Source: Alphaproteobacteria bacterium
Lineage (GTDB): Bacteria; Pseudomonadota; Alphaproteobacteria; GCA-2731375
Direction: 5' to 3'
Assembly (NCBI GenBank): GCA_030746295.1
Contig: JASLMY010000039.1
Location: 1 to 25,707, forward strand
Length of the DNA: 25,707 bases
Below the pieces are notes generated by a model. That model did not search any database and was not told where the DNA came from. It worked only from the letters and a program-made list of their open reading frames with translations. The stretch's first letter is position 1, and the number at the start of each line of letters is the position of its first letter. Positions 1 through 7,399 of the stretch are shown here, in pieces. Made by a program: the position numbers and the translations under genes.

Positions 1-928
1 CGAAGGTCTTATCGATCACCGGCCTCAGCTCGGTGGCGGCAATGGCGCGGTTCATGGCCTCGAACATGGCCCGGCTGCCGACGTAGATGCCCGACAGCCG
101 AACCGAGTTCCGCATCAGCAGCGTCGGGTTGATCTGGCCGCCGGTCAGCACGCCGATCAGGCCGATGTGGCCGCCGACGCGGACGGCGCGGGCCGAGCGC
201 TCCAGCGTGCCGGCACCGCCGACCTCGACCACGTGGTCGGCGCCGCGCCCGCCGGTGAGGTCGCGCACGGCCGCGTCCCATTCCGGGGTCGCGGCATAGT
301 TGATGGTCTCCCAGGCGCCCAGCGAGCGGGCGTGGGCGAGCTTCTCGTCGCTCTTCGAGGTCACGATCGCGCGCGCGCCGGCCATGACCGCGAACTGCAG
401 CGCGAAGATCGAGACCCCGCCGGTACCCAGCACCAGCACCGTGTCGCCGGCCTTGAGGCCGCCCCTCGGGAAAAGCGCGTGCCAGGCGGTCAAGGCCGCG
501 CAGGGTAGCGTCGCCGCCTCCTCGAACGACAGGTGCTCGGGCAACGAGACGAGGCCGCCCTCCGCCAACACGACCTCTTCCGCCAGGACGCCGTCGACGG
601 CACCACCGAGCGCGGAGCCCATGTCCTCAGCCGTGATCTCGCCCGCCTCCCAGGACTGGAAGAAGCAACCTGCGACCCGGTCGCCGGCCTGGAAGCGGCT
701 GACGCCCTCGCCGACCGCCAGCACCTCGCCGGCACCGTCGGAGTTCGGGATACGCGGATAGGGGATGTTGCGCGGGCCCGGGTCCGACACCGTCATCAGG
801 TCGCGGTAGTTGAGCGACGAGGCCCGAACGCGGACCAGCACCTGGCCTGGCCCTGGCGCCGGTGTCGGCCGCTCGGCCAAATGCAACGCGTCGATCCCGT
901 CATCGGAGCGGATCTCATAGGCTTTCAC
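1..928 (-). CDS. Zinc-type alcohol dehydrogenase / quinone reductase family protein (C-terminus cut by window edge)
   Basis: A medium-chain dehydrogenase/reductase that would use NAD(P)H to interconvert an alcohol and a carbonyl, or reduce a quinone. The GroES-like N-terminal half contains the NYRD and DGAGEV segments typical of the family. A Rossmann segment (VLVLGTGGVSIFALQFA) follows at about residue 170, then the conserved SKSDEKL and GGRGADHVVEVGG stretches. The four-cysteine structural zinc loop is absent, as in the quinone-reductase-like branch. The start is a GTG at 928, chosen because GGAGG lies a few bases upstream and the translation begins MKAYEI. About 309 residues are visible; the reading frame runs off the left edge, so only the last part is missing. 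It lies 110 bp downstream of the second phnE on the same strand, so it may be the last gene of that operon. The substrate cannot be told from sequence. Confidence 0.85.
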   Translation of the reverse strand, partial: MKAYEIRSDDGIDALHLAERPTPAPGPGQVLVRVRASSLNYRDLMTVSDPGPRNIPYPRIPNSDGAGEVLAVGEGVSRFQAGDRVAGCFFQSWEAGEITAEDMGSALGGAVDGVLAEEVVLAEGGLVSLPEHLSFEEAATLPCAALTAWHALFPRGGLKAGDTVLVLGTGGVSIFALQFAVMAGARAIVTSKSDEKLAHARSLGAWETINYAATPEWDAAVRDLTGGRGADHVVEVGGAGTLERSARAVRVGGHIGLIGVLTGGQINPTLLMRNSVRLSGIYVGSRAMFEAMNRAIAATELRPVIDKTF

Positions 929-1038
929 GGGGCATCCTCCCTTGCATTCCAGGCACCGGCAGCACCACTCCGAATGCTAGCCCTCCCGCGCCCGGGGGTC
1001 GATGGGTAGTTCCGAGGTGGACGCTGGGCGGTCGGCGT

Positions 1039-1851
1039 CTACGTGATCCGCTGGCGGACGGCGGCGGAGACGTATTCGCTGACGAGCACGACGGCGAGGA
1101 CGGCGCCCAGGATGACCGAGACCTCGTGCCAGGCGAACTGGTTGATCGAGGAATAGAGCAGGATGCCGATGCCACCGGCACCGACGAAGCCGAGGACGGT
1201 CGACTCGCGGATGTTGATGTCCCAGCGGTAGACGCATGTGCCGTAGATCACCGGCAGCACCTGCGGCAGAACGCCGATCCACAAGACTTGCAGGCGCGAG
1301 GCGCCGGTCGCCTCCACCGCCTCGACCGGGCCTTCGTCGATCTCCTCGATCGCCTCGGCAATCAGCTTGCCCATGAAGCCGATCGAGCGGAAGGCGACGG
1401 CCCAGATCCCGGCTACCGGCCCGGGGCCGAAGACGGCGACGAAGATCAGCGCCCAGACCACGGTGTTAACCGAGCGCGAGGCCACCAGGATGAAGCGAGC
1501 GATGAACCAGGTGATCGGGTTGAAGGTGGTGTTGCGGGCCGCGAGGAAGGCGACGGGAAAGGCCAGCACGAAGGAAAAGATCGTGCCGAGCGTGGCGATA
1601 TGGATGGTCTCGATAAGCGGCTGGAAGATCGTCTCGGCGTAGCTCCAATCGGGCGGGAACATGCGGCCGAAGAGGTCGCCCGCCTGCTCGTGCGCGTCGA
1701 GGAAGTAGAACCAGGGGATGTCGAGGTGGCGCACCGACCAGACCGCGACGAAGACGACGCCCACATACCAGAGATAGCGCTCGACGACGCGCCGGGTGCT
1801 GAACCGACGCCAGATCTCGGGATAGCGCTTGGGCGATGCCTCGACCGTCAT
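1039..1851 (-). CDS. phnE: Phosphonate-type ABC transporter permease PhnE (second permease)
   Basis: Inner-membrane permease of an organophosphonate-type ABC importer, 270 residues. It has an N-terminal membrane segment (about residues 22-40), then the binding-protein-dependent permease core with several hydrophobic spans. The cytoplasmic EAA-like loop reads EAVEATGASRLQVLWIGVLPQ, where the ATPase docks. The GFVGAGGIG motif near the C-terminus is typical of PhnE. The start ATG (1851) overlaps the stop of the upstream permease gene as ATGA, so the two are translationally coupled. An open frame continues upstream to 2622, but that part is the other permease gene read in another frame. With the first permease it probably forms a heterodimer. 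True substrate (phosphonate, phosphite or a related anion) is not determined by the permease sequence. Confidence 0.93.
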   Translation of the reverse strand: MTVEASPKRYPEIWRRFSTRRVVERYLWYVGVVFVAVWSVRHLDIPWFYFLDAHEQAGDLFGRMFPPDWSYAETIFQPLIETIHIATLGTIFSFVLAFPVAFLAARNTTFNPITWFIARFILVASRSVNTVVWALIFVAVFGPGPVAGIWAVAFRSIGFMGKLIAEAIEEIDEGPVEAVEATGASRLQVLWIGVLPQVLPVIYGTCVYRWDINIRESTVLGFVGAGGIGILLYSSINQFAWHEVSVILGAVLAVVLVSEYVSAAVRQRIT

Positions 1852-2651
1852 CTGAGCCGGCCCCGAACCCAGTTGGAGAAGAACTCGCCGATGAAGACTA
1901 GGGCGATGATGGTGAGCAGGATGGCGAGCGAGAAGTCGTAGTCGTAGCGCGAAAAGGTCGCCGAGAGGGTCTGCCCGATGCCGCCGGCGCCGACGATGCC
2001 GACCACGGTGGAATGACGGATGTTGGCGTCGAGCCGGTAGATCGAGACGCCGAGATAGCGCGGCAGGATCTGCGGCGCGATTCCGTAAATCAGCACCTTG
2101 GGAAAGCTCGCCCCGGTGGCCCTGACCGCCTCGACCTGACCCGGGTTCATGTTCTCGATGTCCTCGGCCAGCATCTTGGCGATGAAGGAGAGGCTGGCGA
2201 CGACGAGGGTCAGGACGCCGGCCAGCGGCCCAAAGCCGAAGATCTTGACGAAGAAGATGGCGATGATGACCTCGTGGAAAGTGCGGGTCAGAACGATGAC
2301 GCCGCGGGCCACCAGGTAGACGGGCTTGGGCGCGATATTGACCGCCGCGGCAAGGCCGAGCGGCACCGCCAGGACCATGCCGATAGCGCTCGCCGCCAGG
2401 GCCATCTCGACGCTCTCGACGAGGCCCTGCCAAAGCAACTCCCAGCGCGAGAAGTCGGGCGGGAACATCCGGCCCAGCATGTTGCCGGCCCGGGGCAGAC
2501 CCTGCGCCACCCGACCCCAGTCGATCTCCAGGCTGCCGAACGACCATAGGAGATAGAGCACGGCCAGGGCGACGAATGCCCGACGCAGCGATGGGTTGGC
2601 GATCAGTCTCGGCGGCCGCCACTGGCGCGCCGGCAGGGCCGCTTGGCTCAT
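1848..2651 (-). CDS. phnE: Phosphonate-type ABC transporter permease PhnE (first permease)
   Basis: A 267-residue membrane permease and paralogue of the gene that follows it. It has an N-terminal membrane anchor at about residues 26-42. The [19 protein letters not shown] segment matches the equivalent MFPPDWSYAETIFQPLIET in the second permease, which shows common ancestry. The coupling loop reads [21 protein letters not shown], and [12 protein letters not shown] lies near the C-terminus. The start ATG at 2651 overlaps the phnC stop codon as ATGA, and the gene ends with the same kind of overlap into the next permease. phnC-phnE-phnE therefore form one translationally coupled unit. Paired permease genes are common in alphaproteobacterial phn loci. 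Function as a phosphonate-family permease is well supported; the exact ligand is not. Confidence 0.93.
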   Translation of the reverse strand: MSQAALPARQWRPPRLIANPSLRRAFVALAVLYLLWSFGSLEIDWGRVAQGLPRAGNMLGRMFPPDFSRWELLWQGLVESVEMALAASAIGMVLAVPLGLAAAVNIAPKPVYLVARGVIVLTRTFHEVIIAIFFVKIFGFGPLAGVLTLVVASLSFIAKMLAEDIENMNPGQVEAVRATGASFPKVLIYGIAPQILPRYLGVSIYRLDANIRHSTVVGIVGAGGIGQTLSATFSRYDYDFSLAILLTIIALVFIGEFFSNWVRGRLR

Positions 2652-3472
2652 CCCGAGGCGGCCTCGGCGGCCAGGTCCTTGGCCGCCGCTGGGGCGTCGT
2701 CCTGGTCCTCGGCCGGTGCCAACGTCGTGCTCCAGTCCTCCTCGCCGTAGATCTGGGTCAAGACGTCGGTGTCGAGCGCCTGCGCGTCACCATCGAACAC
2801 CACCCGCCCCTCCTTCAGGCCAACGATGCGGTCGGCGAAGGCCTGCGCCAGGACGACGTCATGGATGTTGACCAGCGCCGGCGTGCCCGACTCGTGCGCC
2901 AGCGCCACCAACAGCCGCATGATCTGCCGCGCGGTCTTGGGATCGAGGCTCGCCGTCGGCTCGTCGACCAACAGCAGGTCCGGGCCCTGCATCAGCGCCC
3001 GGGCGATGCCGACGCGCTGGCGCTGGCCGCCCGAGAGGGCGTCGGCGCGAGTGTTCTCATAGCCGTCGAGGCCGACCCGATCCAAGAGCTCGAAGGCACG
3101 GGCGACGTCGGCCGCCGGATAGCGCCGCCGGTAGGCGCGCCAGAAGCCGACATAGCCGAGCCGGCCCGAGAGCACGTTCTCCATCACCGTCAACCGCTCG
3201 ACCAGGTTGTACTCCTGAAAGATCATGCCCATGCGCCGGCGCGCCCGGCGCAGCTCGCGGCGGCCGAGGCGGGTGACCTCGGTGTCGTCCAGCCGCACCG
3301 AGCCCGAGGTCGGCTCGACCAGGCGATTGACGCAACGGATGAGCGTGCTCTTGCCGGCACCGGATGGGCCGATCACGGCCACCACGCGGGGCTCGGTGAT
3401 CTCCAGGCTGACCCCTTGCAGCGCGCTGGTGCCAGTCGGATAGGTCTTGACCAGGTCGGTAATCGTCAGCAT
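2648..3472 (-). CDS. phnC: Phosphonate-type ABC transporter ATP-binding protein PhnC
   Basis: The ATPase that powers the importer, 274 residues, cytoplasmic. Visible motifs: Walker [10 protein letters not shown] (residues 35-43), Q-loop Gln86 in [15 protein letters not shown] signature LSGGQ (146-150), Walker B LLLVDEP (166-172) and a switch histidine in NIHDV. The [23 protein letters not shown] region is characteristic of PhnC rather than other importers. The C-terminal tail after about residue 245 is acidic and alanine-rich, longer than the usual PhnC end. The start ATG at 3472 begins MLTITDL. No strong Shine-Dalgarno is visible, and a long hairpin ends only 9 bases before the start codon, so initiation may be modulated by RNA structure. 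The stop overlaps the phnE start. Confidence 0.95.
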   Translation of the reverse strand: MLTITDLVKTYPTGTSALQGVSLEITEPRVVAVIGPSGAGKSTLIRCVNRLVEPTSGSVRLDDTEVTRLGRRELRRARRRMGMIFQEYNLVERLTVMENVLSGRLGYVGFWRAYRRRYPAADVARAFELLDRVGLDGYENTRADALSGGQRQRVGIARALMQGPDLLLVDEPTASLDPKTARQIMRLLVALAHESGTPALVNIHDVVLAQAFADRIVGLKEGRVVFDGDAQALDTDVLTQIYGEEDWSTTLAPAEDQDDAPAAAKDLAAEAASG

Positions 3473-3481
3473 GGCTGGAAC

Positions 3482-3540
3482 GATACCCCGGCGGCGCGGC
3501 CGGGTCGATTCGACCTCAGCCGCGCCGCCGGTGTGGTATC
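3482..3540 (-). promoter_or_regulatory. Long intercistronic hairpin between phnD and phnC
   Basis: Perfect 13-bp inverted arms at 3488-3500 and 3519-3531 (CCGGCGGCGCGGC and its complement) are flanked by a further 6-bp pair (GATACC 3482-3487, GGTATC 3535-3540) after a 3-base bulge. The loop itself holds GGTCGA/TCGACC (3503-3508, 3510-3515), so the whole segment can fold into one long rod. No T-run follows, so this is not a classical intrinsic terminator. Its place, just after the binding-protein gene and before the ATPase start, suggests 3'-end protection of phnD mRNA or attenuation of phnC-phnE-phnE. Confidence 0.7.
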
Positions 3541-3561
3541 AACCGCGTCGGAGACGATGCC

Positions 3562-4608
3562 TCAGGACTTCTTCTTTTTCTTCTTCTTTTTGACCTTCAG
3601 GCCCTTCAGCGCATCGTCGTTGTAGACCACCCCGTTCTGCTTCTGAATGGTGCGGATGTCCGACCAGTGGTCCTTAAAGGTGATGGGGATGAACATGTCG
3701 GCCTGCTTGCCGAACTCTTTGGCGAGCGCCGTGCCCTTCCAATCGAAGGTCAAGAAGGCGTCCTTGATCTTGGCCTGCAGGTCGGGCGGCAGGTTGTGGG
3801 CATAGCCGTATGAGGTCGTCGGGAACAACTTCGACTGCCAGATGACCCTGAGGTCGTCCTTGTTGACGACGCCCTTGGCATGCATCCGGTCCAGCACGCT
3901 GGAGGCGACGGGGGCGGCCTCGTAGTCCTTGTTGGCGACGCCCATGATCGAGTTGTCGTGCTTGCCCGAGTATTTGACCTCGTAGTCCTTGTCCGGCATC
4001 ACGCCCAACGCCTTGAAGAGGGCGCGGGGCGCCTGGTTGCCCGAGTTCGAGGACGGCGTCACGTGGGCGACGTTGCGGCCCTTGAGGTCCGAGACCTTCT
4101 TGATGTCGGTCGACTTGTGCGTGATCAGCTGCAGCCGATAGCCGAAGCTGCCGTCTGCCCGGCCCATGATGGCGACCGGCACATAGCCGGCGAGGTTGAC
4201 GCCGAAGACCGTCGGGCCGGTGGAGATGCCGGCGACGTGCAACCGGCCCGAGCGCATCGCCTCGACCTGGCTGGCGTAGGAATCGGCCCCGTACCACTTG
4301 ACCTTCTTGCCGGTCTTCTTGGCCAGGTAGTCCATGAACTCGGTGAAGACATTGGCGTAGACCGATGGGTCCTCGACCGGGGTGTAGGAAAAGACCAACA
4401 CGTCCGGGTCCTGCCACTCGCCCTTGTCTTTCGGCGTGTCCGCGACCAGGTCGCCGTCCGCGTCGCAATAGCGCGTGTCCAGGTCGCCCCGGTTCTTGCA
4501 GCTCTCGGCCGAGGCAATGCTCGGCAACGCCAGCGCCAGCGCCAGGGCCACGCCCGCCATCGGTATGGCGAGCATGCCTCGCCGCGTCAGATCACGTAAG
4601 TCCACCAT
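3562..4608 (-). CDS. phnD: Phosphonate-type ABC transporter periplasmic binding protein PhnD
   Basis: The solute-binding protein of the importer, 348 residues. The start ATG at 4608 is chosen because GGGAGG lies about 6 bases upstream and the N-terminus is a clear signal peptide: a TRRGML twin-arginine-like segment (residues 8-13), a hydrophobic core of alternating Ala/Leu, and an ASA cleavage site near 32-34. An open frame continues upstream to 4833 but has no ribosome site and would bury the signal. The mature part shows family hallmarks: FSYTPVEDPSVYANVFTEF, an AGISTGPTVF ligand-loop segment, and the TPSSNSGNQAPRALF segment that corresponds to the phosphonate-binding serine/threonine loop of PhnD. 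The last residues are odd: eight consecutive lysines, then Ser and stop. First gene of the operon. The family also includes phosphite and related binders, so the ligand is inferred. Confidence 0.93.
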   Translation of the reverse strand: MVDLRDLTRRGMLAIPMAGVALALALALPSIASAESCKNRGDLDTRYCDADGDLVADTPKDKGEWQDPDVLVFSYTPVEDPSVYANVFTEFMDYLAKKTGKKVKWYGADSYASQVEAMRSGRLHVAGISTGPTVFGVNLAGYVPVAIMGRADGSFGYRLQLITHKSTDIKKVSDLKGRNVAHVTPSSNSGNQAPRALFKALGVMPDKDYEVKYSGKHDNSIMGVANKDYEAAPVASSVLDRMHAKGVVNKDDLRVIWQSKLFPTTSYGYAHNLPPDLQAKIKDAFLTFDWKGTALAKEFGKQADMFIPITFKDHWSDIRTIQKQNGVVYNDDALKGLKVKKKKKKKKS

Positions 4609-4678
4609 TATCGCCTCCCATACCTGCGCCATCGACCGGTCTTGTGACGCCTGGTCCGATGCGCCGTTGCGAGCGATT

Positions 4679-4707
4679 ATTACACTTGGGTTGCGGAATG
4701 GGTACAA
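4679..4707 (-). promoter_or_regulatory. Candidate promoter upstream of phnD
   Basis: On the minus strand TGTAAT (4684-4679) resembles a -10 box at 5 of 6 positions. It is preceded, after exactly 17 bases, by TTGTAC (4707-4702), which matches the -35 box at its first three bases. It lies about 70 bases upstream of the phnD start in a locally AT-rich patch. I searched the same gap for a Pho box and found no convincing direct repeat. Confidence 0.4.
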
Positions 4708-4723
4708 GCGAATTCGGCCGTGA

Positions 4724-4761
4724 CGCGCCGTCCGGCGACCTCTCCGGCAAGCGCCGGCGCG
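4724..4761 (-). terminator. GC-rich inverted repeat after the small gene at 4766
   Basis: CGCGCCG (4724-4730) and CGGCGCG (4755-4761) can pair around a loop that contains further GC-rich partial pairing. It starts 5 bases after the stop codon at 4766 on the minus strand. No T-run follows, so a terminator role is only suggested by position. Confidence 0.25.
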
Positions 4762-4765
4762 TTCT

Positions 4766-5146
4766 TCAAAAGGCGCGGTAATAGTTGAACGAGACCGAGG
4801 CGTCGCTGCGCGTATCGCCGCGCTCCTTGGCATTGATGCGCTTGACGAGGTGGAGGTCGGTGTAGTCGTCCATCTCGGTGTACTCGTACTCCTCCCAGGT
4901 CTCGCCCTTGTCCTTTGTCTTCTCGATCTTGATCTTGGCGGTGACCTCGGAAGGCTCGTCGCTCTCGAAGAAGAGATCTTGAAAGCCGATGATCTTGCCG
5001 AACCGATCGTTGCCGTACCACTTGCGCACCTTGACGATCCGGCCCTCGTCCACGAAGGTCAGCTTGATGCTGTGCATGTACGGGCTGGCCACGCCGCAAA
5101 GAACGACGATCGGCGTATTGGTAGGCAGGTTGATCGACGTGCTCAT
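4766..5146 (-). CDS. Small protein of unknown function (126 residues)
   Basis: I do not recognise this protein. It starts at the ATG at 5146 (MSTSINLPTNTPIVV); the open frame continues upstream to 5419 but overlaps the neighbouring gene out of frame. There is no signal peptide and no clear membrane span. The middle is rich in alternating hydrophobic and charged residues (HSIKLTFVDEGRIVKVRKWYG, and FFESDEPSEVTAKIKIEK), which suggests a small beta-rich fold. The acidic, aromatic stretch ETWEEYEYTEMDDYTDLH follows, and the end reads VSFNYYRAF. Codon use and GC3 match neighbouring real genes. It follows the 104-residue gene by 23 bp on the same strand, so the two are probably one transcript. It is a coding gene by codon pattern; function unknown. 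Confidence 0.65.
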   Translation of the reverse strand: MSTSINLPTNTPIVVLCGVASPYMHSIKLTFVDEGRIVKVRKWYGNDRFGKIIGFQDLFFESDEPSEVTAKIKIEKTKDKGETWEEYEYTEMDDYTDLHLVKRINAKERGDTRSDASVSFNYYRAF

Positions 5147-5169
5147 CTCGCTATCCCATCCCGGTCGGC

Positions 5170-5484
5170 TCAAGCTATCTCCAACTGCAGACCAACGGAG
5201 CCCGCGTATATGACGATAGACTTCTGGGCTTTTTGCGGCACTGGGATCTTGTACGACCGGCAATGCTCGATCAGGGCCGAGATCAGCTCCTCCTCGCCGA
5301 AGGCGGCGAAGACCTCGCCCCCCTCCTTGGCGAAGAGCTCGATGGCGATGCCCTGGTCGTTGCTGATCGACAGGCGGCCGACGCCACTCTCCGGCGCGCC
5401 CTTGTCTTGGTTCAGACAATAATCGGCGAGCGCCTGCTTGATGTCCGCGTTGTCGAACACGATCGTGCGGGTCTCACTGGGCAT
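5170..5484 (-). CDS. Small cytoplasmic protein of unknown function (104 residues)
   Basis: The N-terminal half (MPSETRTIVFDNADIKQAL) and the C-terminal part (SALIEHCRSYKIPVPQKAQKSI) resemble a conserved small protein seen in Rhodospirillales-type alphaproteobacteria that has no known function; this is recollection of a pattern, not a search result. The start could be the GTG at 5487 or the ATG at 5484. The ATG is preferred because GGGAG sits about 8 bases upstream. There is no signal peptide or membrane segment. It is the first of a two-gene unit with the 126-residue protein and is divergent from the membrane-protein gene at 5651. Confidence 0.65.
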   Translation of the reverse strand: MPSETRTIVFDNADIKQALADYCLNQDKGAPESGVGRLSISNDQGIAIELFAKEGGEVFAAFGEEELISALIEHCRSYKIPVPQKAQKSIVIYAGSVGLQLEIA

Positions 5485-5650
5485 CACCTCGCTCCCGTAT
5501 CCAAGCTTCGCCGGCGCCGCGCCGAGCTCGCGCCCCGAGGCGGCCCGAACCTTATCAAACTATGCCCCGATGAAAAATTGGTTTAGGCCGCCGCCCCCGG
5601 AGGCGCCGACGGTCGAGAGCCGCGCCTTGCGTTTACGGAGGCTCTAGCCG

Positions 5651-6667
5651 ATGCGCGACCCCAGGCGCGCGTCGGCCTTGCCGGGCGATGCTGAGAAGGC
5701 TGCGGGCTCGCGGATCTATGTGGCCTGTTTCGTCTGTTTTCTCGTCTTCTGCATCCTGGTGCTGGTCGGCATCCGGCTTCACTTGGGCATCGGTTGGGGC
5801 AACATAGAGCAGGCGAATGGCCGCGAGCTCGTCGGGGTCGGGCTTGCGCACGGCGTCCTCGACAACCTCTCCTATACCGCTTGGGCGCAGCAGGCGAAGC
5901 ACGGCCACTTTGTCTTCGAGAACCTGTTCACGACCGAGCCACACCGCCCCCTGATGGTGAACCTGTTGTTCTGGCTCGTCGGTCGGGGCGCGGATCTGCT
6001 AGCGGCGAGCCCCTTGTTCGTGATGGTAGCGCTGTCGCTGCCGGCCGCCGCCCTGACCATCGTTTGCGTATGGCTCGTCTGTCGGCGAATCGGCCTGCAC
6101 CAGCGCGCCGCCCTGCTGGCGACGGTCTTCGTCGCCTACGGATCGGGGCTCTCGGTACCGCTCTTGGCGCTGCTGCCCCATCGGCCGTGGTATCGTGGTG
6201 CCGATTCGTCGTTTCTCGATGCGATACCGGCGACGGTCTTTCCGTTCTACCCCTATCACACCATCTCCTTGGCGTTGGCGGCCGCCCTTCTCTTTGCCAT
6301 CGTCGTGGCGGAATCGAGCCCGTCCGGCCGGCCGACGAAAGCCCACTTGTGGCTCGTCTTCGTCGCCGGCGCCACCGCGGTTTGGAGCCATCCCTACGAG
6401 CCGACGGCTCTGTTGGTCGTCTACGGCGTCCTCGTGTTGTCGACGCTCGGCTCGGAGCGACGCGCCGAATTGTTGCGGCTCAGAATTCCAATCCTGTTGT
6501 CGCTATCCGCCGCCGTCCTTCCCGCCGCCCTCTACTATTTCTGGATCACGACTGAGCCGGTTTGGAGCGCTTTCGCCGTCGAGACCTGGCAGATCCATGG
6601 CACGCGCCTGAATTGGCTGGTCGGCTTCGGCCTCTTTTGGCCGCTGCCGCGATCGGCGCCGTCATGA
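5651..6667 (+). CDS. Polytopic membrane protein, N-terminal part (frameshifted gene)
   Basis: The upstream part of a membrane protein broken by a frameshift near 6638. The start ATG at 5651 has CGGAGG 9 bases upstream. The first membrane span is at about residues 22-42, followed by a long polar loop (AWAQQAKHGHFVFENLFTTE, then PHRPLMVNLLFWLVG) and about six more hydrophobic spans. The loop layout, with an FTTEPH motif before the second span, resembles GT-C-fold glycosyltransferase-like or related uncharacterised bacterial membrane proteins. The frame ends as WPLPRSAPS and stop, with no hydrophobic character in its last residues. The membrane sequence continues at once in the -1 frame (LLAAAAIGAV). 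One missing T in the TTTT run at 6636-6639 would restore a single product of about 568 residues. Confidence 0.75.
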   Translation: MRDPRRASALPGDAEKAAGSRIYVACFVCFLVFCILVLVGIRLHLGIGWGNIEQANGRELVGVGLAHGVLDNLSYTAWAQQAKHGHFVFENLFTTEPHRPLMVNLLFWLVGRGADLLAASPLFVMVALSLPAAALTIVCVWLVCRRIGLHQRAALLATVFVAYGSGLSVPLLALLPHRPWYRGADSSFLDAIPATVFPFYPYHTISLALAAALLFAIVVAESSPSGRPTKAHLWLVFVAGATAVWSHPYEPTALLVVYGVLVLSTLGSERRAELLRLRIPILLSLSAAVLPAALYYFWITTEPVWSAFAVETWQIHGTRLNWLVGFGLFWPLPRSAPS

Positions 6668-7356
6668 GCCGGGGGCGCGGCTACCGAGGCATCGAAATCC
6701 TGGTGCTCTGGGCAGCCTTCCTGTTCGTCATTCTGATCGTCCTCGACGGTTGGCGGATCAAGCTCGCCTCCGGCGGCTTCTTCGCGCTCGCGATCCTGTC
6801 GGCCATCGCCGTGCACGAGGGGATCTCGTGGATCGCGACGAAGACCCGGCGGCCGGCGAGAGCGCTGCTCATGACCGGGCTGATGGCGGCGGTGGCGTCC
6901 ACCTGCCTCACCCCGATCGTCCTCTACACCAAGCCGAAATGGCAGACGGAGTTTTTCGAAATCGATGCCGAATTGCTGGCGGCTCTGTCGGTGGTGCGCG
7001 CGGAAACGTCTGCCGCCATCCCCACGCTCCTGACGGATGCGCGCACCGGCCGCTACCTGCCGGCCCTGGCGCCGGTCCGGGTCTATGCCGGCCACTGGTC
7101 GCTGACCGTGGACGTCGTCGACAAGGTCCATCGCCTGATCGCCGCCGGCTTCGAGCGCGAATCGGCGGCACGGCCGTTGCCGGCGCCGGAGCGACGGGCG
7201 GCGCTTGCCGAGCTGTTGTCTGCGGCACGCTTCGACTACGTGCTCGTCGCCAAGGACCGCCCCGCCGTCGCTCTCGTCCAATCGCAGCCGGGGATGCATC
7301 CGGCCTTCGAGGGGGAGCGCTGGCTCCTGTTCGCCAATGACGCAAAGACTGATTAG
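6640..7356 (+). CDS. Polytopic membrane protein, C-terminal part (frameshifted gene)
   Basis: Continuation of the gene that starts at 5651, in the next frame. The first in-frame ATG is at 6664 (MSRGRGYRG), but the hydrophobic LLAAAAIGAV just before it shows that the real reading comes from upstream. It has three or so membrane spans (EILVLWAAFLFVILIVL; FFALAILSAIAV; ALLMTGLMAAVASTCL). A soluble C-terminal domain of about 150 residues follows and ends LLFANDAKTD. GT-C-type glycosyltransferases often carry such a C-terminal soluble domain, but I see no catalytic motif that would settle it. It meets the convergent alpha/beta hydrolase gene after 43 bp. Confidence 0.7.
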   Translation, partial: AAAAIGAVMSRGRGYRGIEILVLWAAFLFVILIVLDGWRIKLASGGFFALAILSAIAVHEGISWIATKTRRPARALLMTGLMAAVASTCLTPIVLYTKPKWQTEFFEIDAELLAALSVVRAETSAAIPTLLTDARTGRYLPALAPVRVYAGHWSLTVDVVDKVHRLIAAGFERESAARPLPAPERRAALAELLSAARFDYVLVAKDRPAVALVQSQPGMHPAFEGERWLLFANDAKTD

Positions 7357-7399
7357 ATCGCCATGATCGACACCGGCTTCTCGGCTCTGTGCTGCACCT

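Noticed and set aside
862..1941. A 359-codon plus-strand open frame opposite the phnE genes
   Set aside because: Its product is rich in Asp, Arg, His and Gly without any fold-like pattern, as expected for the antisense of high-GC genes; the minus-strand permeases account for the region.
1039..2622. A single 527-codon minus-strand frame that seems to be one long PhnE
   Set aside because: Its first half is nonsense; only the part from 1851 is a permease. The first half is another frame of the upstream permease gene, which is itself intact.
4609..4765. Pho box upstream of phnD
   Set aside because: The best candidate (GCGTCAC with 4 bases then CCGGTCG) matches only one half-site in part; the direct repeat is missing.
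3562..4833. The longer phnD start at 4833
   Set aside because: It has no ribosome-binding site, would place 75 residues before the signal peptide, and would overlap the putative promoter and the next gene's end.
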